A DNA stretch of 64,000 nt from assembly GCF_900465315.1 (NCBI RefSeq), contig NZ_UBIX01000015.1; one strand, 5' to 3'. Below are positions 7,305 through 16,394 of the stretch, piece by piece. A program made the translations under genes and the position numbers. Below the pieces are notes generated by a model. It was not told the DNA's origin. It worked only from the letters and a program-made list of their open reading frames with translations, and did no database searches. The stretch comes from Asaia bogorensis_B. Its GTDB lineage: Bacteria > Pseudomonadota > Alphaproteobacteria > Acetobacterales > Acetobacteraceae. Within the stretch, counting starts at the first letter, position 1. Each line of letters opens with the position of its first letter.

Positions 7305-7550
7305 ATGCTGCGTCTGACAAGGTCCCGCTACCATTTTCGCAGGGCTGTGCCGAAAGATATCCAGCCTCTCTTGAGGCAGTCAGAGATCTCGCTTTCGCTT
7401 GATACTGCGGTTGAACTCGAGGCTCGCAGGTGGGCGGCACAGTTGTTAAACCGGGCCGGACAGGTCTTTTACAAAGCGCATGCTATAGGCAACGCTAAAA
7501 CACTCCAAAAACCTACCGTCCACACTGGACGAGATCATTATTTTTTATGA
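7305..7550 (+). pseudogene. Second integrase N-terminal fragment
   Basis: The 81-codon frame starts MLRLTRSRYHFRRAVPKDIQ and continues with ISLSLDTAVELEARRWAAQL, again like the N-terminal DUF6538 region of phage-type integrases. Similarity fades after about 60 residues and the frame stops at 7550; no catalytic domain follows. It differs in sequence from the fragment at 6297, so two separate integration events are implied. Confidence 0.6.
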
Positions 7551-7997
7551 AAGCCTTGGTCGCGACACCGTGCCTGCTCACGTTATCAAGATGCGTCTGC
7601 TCGAACCCGAACATGCGCGGGAAATGACAAAGCTGAAATTGCGGTCATTGGAATTCAGCAATTTACACAAAAATTTGCTGTGCATGATTGGCTCGTATCC
7701 AACCAAGAATACGGAACGGTTCACCATAATGCGGACAATCGCCAGGAAGGATTTGCCAGAGACTTATGCGGCAGCTGTCAATCTGGTCGATACCCTGAGA
7801 GGCGGTGTTGTTGACGTTCTGCAGCAGGTCGGAATTACGTTACTCATACCGCATACTCAGACCTCATCCTGCCGCGCGATGGACCGCAGACGCTCCGTCG
7901 GCTTATCCGCCATCCAGAGTTGATCTCTCGATTGTAGTCTTCTCAAGGAATCCGACCCAAATCATGTCACGTAAACGCATTGATCCTGAACTTGATC
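7551..7997. other. Degenerate region, possible integrase remains
   Basis: A 447-bp stretch between the integrase fragment and the end of the first chemoreceptor. One forward frame (7570-7923) codes for a helical stretch including RTIARKDLPETYAAAVNLVD, which could be eroded recombinase sequence, but no motif is decisive. No confident gene was assigned. Confidence 0.35.
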
Positions 7998-9266
7998 CTA
8001 ACAGGCATACCGCTTGAGAAAGTCGTTCAACGAGGCGACTTGATGGTCCAGGTCGAGGCAATTTCTATTAACATCTTCGGTCATGCACATATTATTGCCA
8101 GAAACGTCCTCGATAGATCTTATGTTTTTATTGATTTCGCCAATACTATTGGCTTGATTTTTGGTTGTATCTTCAATACTACGAATGAAATTATTTACGC
8201 TCGCAACCTGACATGTTATGCTTTCCATGCCACTTGCAACTTTCTCAGTAAGTGCGACGCCTGTCTTCATGGTCTCCTGGGACTGGGTCACGAGCTCAGC
8301 GATAACCTGCGCGGCTTCCGCCGAGCGATGCGCGAGTGATCGGATTTCATCCGCAACGACGCCGAAACCCTTACCTTCCTCTCCAGCATGAGCGGCTTCC
8401 ACCGCAGCGTTGAACGAGAGTAATCGCGTTTGCAGGCTGATATCCTCTATCAGTCGGAGGCTCTCGACCATATTGAAGTAGCGTTGGGCAATACCGGATA
8501 TGGCCGAAACTGTCTCACCAACAATATCCTTGAACGAGCCTGCTTGTTCATTGATATCTGAAACGAGCCGCCTGGCTGAAGCCACGTCTTCTGCATTTAC
8601 CTGCACTGCATCATTCATCTCTCTCACACTTGCGGCGGCAATCGTGAGATCCTGAGTTTGTTTCTGGGTATGCCCAGATAATGTGAGGCTTCCCTCCCGA
8701 ATAGACGACGATGCCCTGCAGACCGCTTCAACACTCGTGGAGATAGCCGCGATGACCTGACGGAGGTCTTCAGCCGTTTCTGCTGAACGTATGGCAGACG
8801 CTTCATTCTGCAGATTGGCAGCTCGAACCAGAGAGAGGGTCGAACCAACTCCAAGGTACCGCCCTTCTCGCACTATGAGGAAACCGCGATAGAGATCGTG
8901 TGCGTCGGCACCAAGGAGTGAACGAGTGAAATCTGCTATGGCCACATCGTATTCGACAATTTTGGTTGGCCCTCTGAGGAGTAAGCCCACCTTCCGTCGG
9001 GTGTAGAGTGAACGTCCGAAACGTCCTGACATAACCGCGAAGAAAAACTGTCTATCGATAATCCCGACCGGTCGCCCGTCTTCATGTAAAACAGCGATCA
9101 TTGAAAGATTGTCGTTATCTGTGAAAAGCTGGTTTACCGTAGCTCCGATATCATCACCCCCCAATACCGGAACAGTTTCCACAATATCTGCCATGATACG
9201 CGGCGGAGTACTGGTTATCTCGGTAAATTCCGAGGATATCAATGAACCAGAAAACATATCCGACAT
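7998..9266 (-). CDS. Soluble chemoreceptor with CBS-like sensor domain
   Basis: A 422-residue methyl-accepting-type protein with no membrane segment, so it should act in the cytoplasm. The N-terminal 140 residues resemble a CBS-domain pair (DNLSMIAVLHEDGRPVGIID is a typical CBS strand-helix-strand). The C-terminal half is an antiparallel coiled coil with the signalling tip (ISLQTRLLSFNAAVEAAHAG), which contacts CheA and CheW. The tip diverges from the usual IAFQTNLLALNAAVEAARAG at several positions. The start is uncertain: ATG at 9266 is chosen, with TTG at 9290 and ATG at 9257 also possible, and no good ribosome site is visible. It is the last gene of the minus-strand block. CBS pairs bind adenine nucleotides, suggesting energy sensing, but the ligand is unproven. 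Confidence 0.8.
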   Translation of the reverse strand: MSDMFSGSLISSEFTEITSTPPRIMADIVETVPVLGGDDIGATVNQLFTDNDNLSMIAVLHEDGRPVGIIDRQFFFAVMSGRFGRSLYTRRKVGLLLRGPTKIVEYDVAIADFTRSLLGADAHDLYRGFLIVREGRYLGVGSTLSLVRAANLQNEASAIRSAETAEDLRQVIAAISTSVEAVCRASSSIREGSLTLSGHTQKQTQDLTIAAASVREMNDAVQVNAEDVASARRLVSDINEQAGSFKDIVGETVSAISGIAQRYFNMVESLRLIEDISLQTRLLSFNAAVEAAHAGEEGKGFGVVADEIRSLAHRSAEAAQVIAELVTQSQETMKTGVALTEKVASGMESITCQVASVNNFIRSIEDTTKNQANSIGEINKNIRSIEDVSGNNMCMTEDVNRNCLDLDHQVASLNDFLKRYAC

Positions 9267-9486
9267 GAATACAGACCGTTTATATGACAAATATATGAAG
9301 TTACATCATGGCGCTAGCATTGATTTTCAAAACTTCGCCATGCGAACATATTACACAATATACTCGCCTCGCGAGGCAGTGCTCGTAAATTTCTTCATTT
9401 TTTCATATTTGAGAAAGTCGGTAGCCACGATGGAAATGGCTACCGTGCGGTCGGTTCGTTCTAGCTCACCCTCTTCAGAACGTGCC

Positions 9487-11304
9487 TCATTGTTCCAACC
9501 GGAAGAATGCGACCCGATCACGAAGTACGCTTGCGGCTTTGTCCAAGGACGAAATAGCTGCAGTATTTTCTTCTACCATGGCTGCGTTTTGCTGAGTAGA
9601 TTTTGTCATCTCTCCAACCGCCAGGTTGATCTCCTGTATCGCCGAGAATTGACCAGTCGAGGAATGAGCGATTTCCGCGACGAGCTTGTCGATCTCCCCA
9701 ACCTGACTCAGGATAATACCTAGAGCGCCACCGGCTTCGCGCACCAGCCTTACGCCGTCGGAAACAAAATCGCTCGAACTCGAAACCATCTCCTTCACGC
9801 GACGAGCGCCTTCAGTCGACCGCTGAGCCAGAGTGCGCACTTCTGTCGCGACGACGGCAAAACCACGTCCGGCATCCCCGGCTCGGGCGGCCTCTATCCC
9901 TGCATTAAGTGCAAGGAGATTTGTCTGGAAAGCGATTTCGTCGATAAGTCCTATCACCTGACTGATCTGGGCGAAGCTACTCTCGATCTGGCTCATCGCG
10001 TTCACTGCGTTATGAACCATCGCGCCAGACTTTTCAGCACCCAGTCGCGTGTCATCAGTCACTGAAGCTGCTTTCTTCGCACTGTCTGCAGAGTCACGCA
10101 GCATGCTCACGACGCGCTCGATCGCGGCTGAGGACTGCTCTATACTTGCCGCCTGCTGCTCGGTGCGCCGTGACATGTCATTCGAAGCGACAGAGATTTC
10201 GCCTGTGCCAGAGCCAATGGCCATAACGCTTTGCTGGATCACCGAGAATGTCTGATTCAAACGCTCAAACGCGTCATTGAAATCCGTCTTCATGACCTGA
10301 AGGCGCTGCGGCAGTGCAACATCAATTCGATAAACGAGATCACCCTCGGCAGCCGCCGATAGCCCTTTGCGGATAGCCTCGACTGCACGAGATTCCTCTT
10401 CGAGCTCTCTCGCAACACGCTCCGCGTTTTCGGCCCTCTCCTTGGCAACAGCTTCCCGCTCGACAGCCTGTTCGGCAGCCAGAACCTTTGCTCGTTGCAA
10501 ACCACCCTGGATCGTGCTGAGCGCCTTGGCCATATCTCCAACTTCATCTCCCCGCTCAAGACAGGGAATGCTCTCGTCCAGCCGTCCTTCAGCAATACCG
10601 AGCATACGATCCCTCACCATCAGAAGCGGTGATACGATCGTTTTCTGGCTCATAAGCAGGGTCGCGAAAAGAATAAGAATCTGGATGAGCACCAGACCAA
10701 TGACGCAATTACGGACAGAAACATTCACATCATGAGCGAGCTGGTTTGATGCACTCTCAACATGCGTAATACGGCGGCCTGTGATCGCCCCGATATCGAT
10801 CGCCAGGTGAACCCCATCCTGATCAGATGCCTGGGCGATCTGGCGCATTTTGGCAATGTCGCCTTTATCAAGCGCAGCCAGCAGACTGTTTAACTGCTGC
10901 TCGAAAGTGCCATAACGTCCCAATAGTGGATCCAGCGTGGAGACGAGACGCGGATCCACCCTCGCGGCCTCAGCAAAGATATCACGGGTTCCTCGCATAT
11001 CTTTCTGGAACCGCGTTACAACCTCACCGACGAATGGGCTGTTCGCCTGATCGATGAGGAGATGAGAGGCGTAAAGGAGTGCATTGAGCTTGTCGCTGAT
11101 GCGCGCAAGCATGATTGTGCCCCGGTCATCTGAATTGATGAATGAGCGATAGCGCTCGCCGGATTTTAACTGGTTATTGACTAAAAAACCTGTACCGATA
11201 AATGTAACCAACGTCAATGTTATTGCAACAAGTGCAATCTTGGCCTTGAACCGAAAGACACTGAACATGAGAGGGACGAGCCTTTTTTCCGCGTACCCTT
11301 TCAT
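9487..11304 (-). CDS. Methyl-accepting chemotaxis protein, transmembrane
   Basis: A 605-residue chemoreceptor. Membrane segments lie at about 21-43 and 199-219 and enclose a periplasmic helical domain (44-198) like a four-helix bundle. A HAMP domain (about 220-272), a charged coiled coil (280-330, AEQAVEREAVAKERAENAER) and a second HAMP-like stretch follow. The signalling tip has EIAFQTNLLALNAGIEAARA. It starts with ATG at 11304 and ends FFRLEQ, without the C-terminal pentapeptide that recruits CheR. Its ligand cannot be deduced. It precedes the soluble receptor on the same strand and may be co-transcribed with it. Confidence 0.92.
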   Translation of the reverse strand: MKGYAEKRLVPLMFSVFRFKAKIALVAITLTLVTFIGTGFLVNNQLKSGERYRSFINSDDRGTIMLARISDKLNALLYASHLLIDQANSPFVGEVVTRFQKDMRGTRDIFAEAARVDPRLVSTLDPLLGRYGTFEQQLNSLLAALDKGDIAKMRQIAQASDQDGVHLAIDIGAITGRRITHVESASNQLAHDVNVSVRNCVIGLVLIQILILFATLLMSQKTIVSPLLMVRDRMLGIAEGRLDESIPCLERGDEVGDMAKALSTIQGGLQRAKVLAAEQAVEREAVAKERAENAERVARELEEESRAVEAIRKGLSAAAEGDLVYRIDVALPQRLQVMKTDFNDAFERLNQTFSVIQQSVMAIGSGTGEISVASNDMSRRTEQQAASIEQSSAAIERVVSMLRDSADSAKKAASVTDDTRLGAEKSGAMVHNAVNAMSQIESSFAQISQVIGLIDEIAFQTNLLALNAGIEAARAGDAGRGFAVVATEVRTLAQRSTEGARRVKEMVSSSSDFVSDGVRLVREAGGALGIILSQVGEIDKLVAEIAHSSTGQFSAIQEINLAVGEMTKSTQQNAAMVEENTAAISSLDKAASVLRDRVAFFRLEQ

Positions 11305-11444
11305 TGGTCCATCGGAATTATTAATAAATCCTCTCGATGCCCCTTCATATAACCTGTGGGCGGCTTCGTTTCAGATTTTGCTTTGCAGATAGGGACTGAC
11401 AAGAATCCAGGCTGACCAGACCTGCTTCAAGTAGGTCGCTGTAA

Positions 11445-11702
11445 TCACCAGCCAGACCCCGCGTCACGCCCTTCCCGAGTGTCCGTGGCGCGGAGGCGGC
11501 TTATCAAGCGAAGGAAAAAGAAGCCGGCGGCACACGAAAAACATATCAGGGCTGCCGTCTCGCAGATCGATGCGAGTCGTTCCAAGGAACCATCGAACAG
11601 CCCCAGATACACCAGACGATCGCCTATGAAGGAGAAAACCTTCACCAATATGGTTTCTACAACGCCTAAACCTATGAAAAGTATGATCAGCTTCAGAATC
11701 AT
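11445..11702 (-). CDS. Small membrane protein, unknown
   Basis: An 85-residue protein with two predicted membrane segments (about residues 3-24 and 45-68) joined by a short loop, and an arginine-rich tail. An AGGGG sequence precedes the ATG at good spacing, which supports translation. It lies between flgH and a chemoreceptor on the same strand. No family is recognised; a flagellar or receptor accessory role is only suggested by position. Confidence 0.55.
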   Translation of the reverse strand: MILKLIILFIGLGVVETILVKVFSFIGDRLVYLGLFDGSLERLASICETAALICFSCAAGFFFLRLISRLRATDTREGRDAGSGW

Positions 11703-12151
11703 GTAACGGCCCCTGTCCTCGGTTTTTGACGAGAACGTCGAGTTCTAGGAGCCAATCGTTAACAGAAGATGGGATTCAACACGCTCAATCCGCCTTGACG
11801 GCGCTCGCCTTGCATTCTCGATCACGAGAATTTTCGGGGTCTATGGAGGGCTTTCATCAATGCGTTCAGCCATGGTGCGGCCATGTATTTCCTGCCTCTA
11901 TGCAGAGGGCCGGAAAAACGCCAACACGAGAATATCGACCGTGATGAGTGAGGGGGTACGCATATAAATAATGGCCCCTCTCTTACCCGTTCCTTCCGGT
12001 CATCGTTACTTTTTTTGACGCAGTTCCCATGAGCGCTATGGCGAAAAGCCGGAGGAAACGTGGGCGGGGCGCTGCGCTACGCGAAAGACACCACATTTCG
12101 CAAGTTTAAGAAGCCGATAAACCAAGACCTGTCAACAAGCAGGTTGCCTGG
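11703..12151. other. Intergenic region downstream of flgH
   Basis: A 449-bp gap between the small membrane protein and the end of flgH, both on the minus strand. It should hold the flgH-side terminator and the promoter of the small protein. No clear hairpin with T-run, repeat or further gene was identified. Confidence 0.4.
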
Positions 12152-12874
12152 TCAGAATGGCAGGACACCATTCATAATCTGCTGTCCCCAGCGCGCATTC
12201 TGGACAGTGGTCAGCTGTCCACGACCTCCATACGAAATCCGTGCCTCTGCGATACGGTCATGTGTGACGATGTTGTCTTCCGTTATATCCTGGGGTCGAA
12301 CAACGCCGCTAACCATGAGTTGACGCAGTTCACCATTGATGCGGACTTCCTGCCGGGCAACGACAACGAAGTTACCATTGGGCAGTACCTGCGTCACCGT
12401 CCCCGCCAGGGCAAGGGTGACAGTCTCATTACGGCGAATGACACCTGCGCCCGTATTCGCAGTCGCGCTACTTGTGTCCAGCGCACTGCTACTTGATAGC
12501 ACCTTACCCTGGGCTCCGAAGAAACTCGGGATCCCGAATGTCTGCGAGCCGCTTCCTGCGACGGTGGTATTGTCGTTGAGTGCCGCATTATCCGAGATGT
12601 TGACGTTGATCGTTATCAGATCACCAACCTGAGAGGCACGCTGGTCTTTGAAAAAAGCCCGGCTTCCTGAGCGCCACAGGCTCCCGACCTCCGTCGGCGG
12701 AGGTTGGAGAGGTGGCATCGGCATTGTCACCGGACGATAGTCCGGCGACTGTGTTGGATCGGAAGTGTGGGTCATTCTCGGTGGATGACCGAGTTCCGTC
12801 AGATCAGAGAGAGACGTGCAGCCGCCCAGTAGCAACAGCACGGTCAATGAGCCACGGGAGAAAAAACGCGTCAT
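12152..12874 (-). CDS. flgH: Flagellar L-ring protein FlgH
   Basis: FlgH forms the outer-membrane L-ring around the rod. The 240-residue product has a lipoprotein signal with lipobox LLGGC (Cys19 from the ATG), a Pro-rich linker and the conserved FlgH core (GSLWRSGSRAFFKDQRASQV, VGDLITINVNISDNA and the C-terminal GVVRPQDI). ATG at 12874 is chosen because AGGTGG lies 11 bases upstream; a GTG at 12889 would add five residues. It follows flgA in the order flgG-flgA-flgH on the minus strand, the usual alphaproteobacterial rod and ring operon. Confidence 0.95.
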   Translation of the reverse strand: MTRFFSRGSLTVLLLLGGCTSLSDLTELGHPPRMTHTSDPTQSPDYRPVTMPMPPLQPPPTEVGSLWRSGSRAFFKDQRASQVGDLITINVNISDNAALNDNTTVAGSGSQTFGIPSFFGAQGKVLSSSSALDTSSATANTGAGVIRRNETVTLALAGTVTQVLPNGNFVVVARQEVRINGELRQLMVSGVVRPQDITEDNIVTHDRIAEARISYGGRGQLTTVQNARWGQQIMNGVLPF

Positions 12875-12905
12875 CGTATTCAGAGCCACCTATCGCCAGG
12901 AAACG

Positions 12906-13901
12906 TCAAGGCGCAGGATTGCGCATAGACGCCGAAAGCCGGCGCATTGTGTTCGGATCGGACGGGACTGGATGACTCGTCAACGCCACTTCCACATTTG
13001 ACCCATCAGTGACTTTCCCGCTGACAATCATCCCGCTCGACTCATTCAATGCGCGGACCTGCTGTTTGGCACCGGCATCCTCAAGAACCCTTCCAGCAAT
13101 CGACAATCTGAGCCCTGGAGCTACGTAGGTGATCATGACGGGATCACCCTTATGCATAATCACAGTGCGCTGCAGGTCCTGCGCAATGACCGCGGAGCCC
13201 GCCACGACACCACGGCTGATGGTCTGCCCCTCTACCTCAGCCGGATCGGTGACAGCACGCGACGGCAGATGACCGGAATATGCCTCGTCCACCCTGACAT
13301 CTGCGGCACTGACAACGCTTCCTGCCCCCAGCGAGTGGGTGTACACGATCACGCGCTGGGTGGCATGGACAACACCCGTCAGCATGAACGAGTCGGTTGC
13401 CAGATCTCCTGTAGGGTGGGCACGATAAACAGTGGATGAAAACCACCCGCTCCGCTGATCCCATTTCACATCAGACAGAACAACCGGCTCGGCCTCATCC
13501 GCAGAGACTGTCACAGGATGAAAGTCGTGAAACGTTATTGAAACGGGGCCTTCGCCCAGGTCGGGCAGGTTTTTCCTGACGAGGGAAACGAAATAATTCT
13601 CGTCAAGAATTCTTCCCGCTCTGGTAATCGTCATGAACGAAGAGGAGGACTGGTCTTCCCACTCGACACCGTATTGATCGGCGATCGCAATAAGTTGTTG
13701 CCCGCTCACATGAATACTCGATCCAGGTGCCGGCCCAGGACCCAGAACCCGATCCTGCCCGGGCTCAAGACCAGAAAAAATATCAGAAAGACGAACCATC
13801 CCGGACGAAACGATGGACGTATTGCGCAGGGTCGCTGCACATCCCGATACGGAATGGCCTATCAAAGATAGCCCTATCAGAGCGATCGTGAGCCCGCGCA
13901 T
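12906..13901 (-). CDS. flgA: Flagellar P-ring assembly chaperone FlgA
   Basis: FlgA is the periplasmic chaperone needed for FlgI to form the P-ring. The 331-residue product has an N-terminal signal sequence (about residues 1-22) and a C-terminal SAF-like domain (about 195-320), with VIVYTHSLGAGSVVSAADV and TISRGVVAGSAVIAQDL typical of the family. It starts with ATG at 13901, seven bases after the flgG stop, consistent with translation as one operon. Confidence 0.93.
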   Translation of the reverse strand: MRGLTIALIGLSLIGHSVSGCAATLRNTSIVSSGMVRLSDIFSGLEPGQDRVLGPGPAPGSSIHVSGQQLIAIADQYGVEWEDQSSSSFMTITRAGRILDENYFVSLVRKNLPDLGEGPVSITFHDFHPVTVSADEAEPVVLSDVKWDQRSGWFSSTVYRAHPTGDLATDSFMLTGVVHATQRVIVYTHSLGAGSVVSAADVRVDEAYSGHLPSRAVTDPAEVEGQTISRGVVAGSAVIAQDLQRTVIMHKGDPVMITYVAPGLRLSIAGRVLEDAGAKQQVRALNESSGMIVSGKVTDGSNVEVALTSHPVPSDPNTMRRLSASMRNPAP

Positions 13902-13908
13902 ATTGGTA

Positions 13909-14697
13909 TCACCGCAGATTAGTCAGGGTTTGCAGCATTTCATTCGAGGCAGTGATAACTTTACTGTTCATCTCGTAGGCTCGCTGCGCCGTAATGAGCG
14001 CAGTGATTTCGGTCACGACATTAACTGAGGATTCCTCAACAAAGCCTTGACGGACCGAACCATATCCCTCGCTCTGTGGTGTACTGAGGTTGGCTGTACC
14101 AGACGAGGTTGTTTCGGTGAACAGGTTCTGCCCCATCGCCGTAAGACCATTCTCATTCTGGAATGTCGCGAGCTGCAACTGACCAGCCACCTGGGCTGTA
14201 GTCTGACCAGACAACGTGTACTGCACCTGTCCAGACTGATCGATCGTGATATTCTCCGCATTGTTGGGAACGGAGATATTGGGAGACAGGGGATAGCCGT
14301 CTGCAGTGACAATCGTACCGTCTTCCGAGAGCGAGAATGTTCCGTCACGAGTATAGGCATATTCTCCCGACGGAAGGGTTACACGGAAATATCCACGCCC
14401 CTCAATGGCAAGATCCAGCGAATTTCCGGTCTGTTCCAGCGTACCCTGCTCATTGATGCGGTATATGCCGGCCGTGCGGACACCAAGACCGACCTGCGCA
14501 CCCGCAGGAACAAGGTCCCCGGTATCAGAACTCATCGTCCCGGCACGACGCAGATCCTGATAGATCAGATCCTGAAACTCAGCACGACGACGCTTGTATC
14601 CGGTGGTTGTCATGTTGGCGATATTATTGGAAATCGTCTCGACATTTGTGGTCTGGGCCTGCATGCCCGTATTCGCAATATCAAGCGATCTCATCAT
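13909..14697 (-). CDS. flgG: Flagellar distal rod protein FlgG
   Basis: FlgG builds the distal rod. The 262-residue product is the usual length, with the N-terminal rod motif (ANTGMQAQTTNVETISNNIA, then MTTTGYKRRRAEFQDLIYQ) and the C-terminal helix ITALITAQRAYEMNSKVI ending in LQTLTNLR. Two adjacent ATG codons exist at 14697 and 14694. It is first in the flgG-flgA-flgH run. The 280 bp upstream is AT-rich and probably holds the promoter. Confidence 0.97.
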   Translation of the reverse strand: MMRSLDIANTGMQAQTTNVETISNNIANMTTTGYKRRRAEFQDLIYQDLRRAGTMSSDTGDLVPAGAQVGLGVRTAGIYRINEQGTLEQTGNSLDLAIEGRGYFRVTLPSGEYAYTRDGTFSLSEDGTIVTADGYPLSPNISVPNNAENITIDQSGQVQYTLSGQTTAQVAGQLQLATFQNENGLTAMGQNLFTETTSSGTANLSTPQSEGYGSVRQGFVEESSVNVVTEITALITAQRAYEMNSKVITASNEMLQTLTNLR

Positions 14698-14970
14698 TTC
14701 AGGACACCCCTATCAAGAGCACTTCGGAGAGCCTCTTGTATCGACATTATATTTTCTTATCGCAACGAAATATCATTTCAGCTGCGCACAGGACTTCAAT
14801 ATCAGGCAATCTTCGAATTATCTGGCATGCAACATAGAGGCAGCTCGATGCCCCCATGTCGATATATGATGGTTACAGCCTACAATGCTTTGTTGCACAA
14901 TACGAGACCGGGAATATGAAACTTTTCAAAATTTTCGAATGCCTGCATCAGCGCGTCTTTTGGGACACGC

Positions 14971-14990
14971 CTGTCTCATCGGGCTGAGAC
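14971..14990 (-). terminator. Hairpin overlapping the glycosyltransferase stop
   Basis: GTCTCA (14973-14978) pairs with TGAGAC (14985-14990) around the stop codon of the minus-strand TPR glycosyltransferase gene. There is no T-run, so it is at most a weak terminator between this gene and flgG. Confidence 0.25.
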
Positions 14991-16394
14991 CGGCGTATGA
15001 GCATATTTCGTCTCAAGAAAAGCCGTGAGATCGTCTGTGAGCATGGCAACAGGCCCTCTCCAATCGAGGGGCTGCTTTTGCTGATAAAGGCGTATCGACT
15101 TATACCACGGTGAATCACGTCGCCCCGAGAGCCAACGCCAGCATTGATCATAGCGTGAAAGAAGCCATGTGGGCTTCCCCAGCCCAGCCGATACATGCGC
15201 AGTCGATGTGTCGACGGCGATAACGAGATCCAGCGTGTCAATCAGCGCAGCCGTATCATCAAAACTGGCGATGTGGCTCGTGTGATCTGAAAGACGCATC
15301 CCTTCAGGCGGATTTGCCGCCTGCGCTGCGCGTTCTCCTATCTGCAGGCTATAGAACCTGAGCGTTTCAAAGCGTCTGGCGACCTGTCCTAGCGGTGCCA
15401 GATCCTGCAGATTCATGGAGCGGCGATGGTCAGCAAGAAATGCTGCCTGAACTTCGGGATGCGGTGCGCCCGCCCACACCAGCCCCACACGAAAGGTATC
15501 GTGCCAGTCATCAGCGTCCCCAGCCCGAAGCCGTTCGCGCCACAGGGCGGTCTTTATCGGGTCAGGCCGCAGATATCTGCCAGGAACAGGGATCGTCTCG
15601 AGCGTTATCCCGAGCACGTGAGGCAGGCTGAGAACCGGACATTCGAGATCATGCTCGGGGAGGATATCGTCTTCCGACAGGACAGTGACTTCAGGGAAAC
15701 TACGCTCCAGAAGCGAGACGAGCTCCGGCCTCACACGCAGAATGACCTGTCCGACCTTTTGCGCCGCAAGCGGAGCCAATCGGGAAAACTGCAAGACGTC
15801 TCCAAATCCGCCCTCGGTGAAAACCATCAGAGTTTTGTCAGGCGCCAGCTCACCACCCCAGCGAGGCACACTACTTTGCCCGCCAGAAGCACGCAGCGCT
15901 GTCCAGCGATGCTCATACTCACGAAAGCCTTCAGCATAATCGCCACTTTGAAGCAGCGAAACTGCGCGGTTGGTCCGGCTGTATACGTTGTCCTGGTTCA
16001 TCTGGACAGCGGCATCATGAAAACCGCGCGCCAGTACATGATCTCCGCGATGATCAAGAGCTACGCCCATGTTACTGAGCGCCAGAGCATGCGAAGGCTC
16101 GAGGCGGAGACTGTTGCGATAGCAGGCGATCGCATTTTCGTACTGGCTCAGATGTAGAAAGCTGTTCCCTATATTGGACCACGCGTCGGGAAGACCAGGA
16201 TCAAGCGCAACGGAACGACCCAATAATGCGAGAGCATCCGAAAACCGGTTTTGCAAGTTGAGCAGGCCACCGTAATTGCTCAGGGTGCGCGCGTTGTCGG
16301 GAGATGCCTGAAGGCGGATTTCGTATGCTTTCGCCGCTGACGCATAATCACCAGCCAGCTGAAGCGCTTCTGCGCTGCCTTCCGGATGGGTCAT
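14976..16394 (-). CDS. TPR-containing glycosyltransferase, FlmG-like (copy 1)
   Basis: A 472-residue protein with an N-terminal TPR array (about residues 5-170; repeats such as AWSNIGNSFLHLSQYENAIA and ALALSNMGVALDHRGDHVLA) and a C-terminal GT-B type glycosyltransferase domain (about 185-460). The latter shows GGFGDVLQFSRLAPL, FRVGLVWAG, VIAVDTSTAHVSAGLGKPTW and SPWYKSIRLY, typical of GT9/GT41-related enzymes. The same architecture is known for FlmG, the flagellin glycosyltransferase of Caulobacter, where the TPR part binds flagellin. Its ATG overlaps the flgL stop, so it belongs to the flgK-flgL operon. A role in flagellin glycosylation is likely but inferred. Confidence 0.8.
   Translation of the reverse strand: MTHPEGSAEALQLAGDYASAAKAYEIRLQASPDNARTLSNYGGLLNLQNRFSDALALLGRSVALDPGLPDAWSNIGNSFLHLSQYENAIACYRNSLRLEPSHALALSNMGVALDHRGDHVLARGFHDAAVQMNQDNVYSRTNRAVSLLQSGDYAEGFREYEHRWTALRASGGQSSVPRWGGELAPDKTLMVFTEGGFGDVLQFSRLAPLAAQKVGQVILRVRPELVSLLERSFPEVTVLSEDDILPEHDLECPVLSLPHVLGITLETIPVPGRYLRPDPIKTALWRERLRAGDADDWHDTFRVGLVWAGAPHPEVQAAFLADHRRSMNLQDLAPLGQVARRFETLRFYSLQIGERAAQAANPPEGMRLSDHTSHIASFDDTAALIDTLDLVIAVDTSTAHVSAGLGKPTWLLSRYDQCWRWLSGRRDSPWYKSIRLYQQKQPLDWRGPVAMLTDDLTAFLETKYAHTPVSAR

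Noticed and set aside
7570..7923. 117-residue frame as a gene
   Set aside because: No recognisable domain, odd composition and a location in decayed mobile DNA; kept only as part of a degenerate region.
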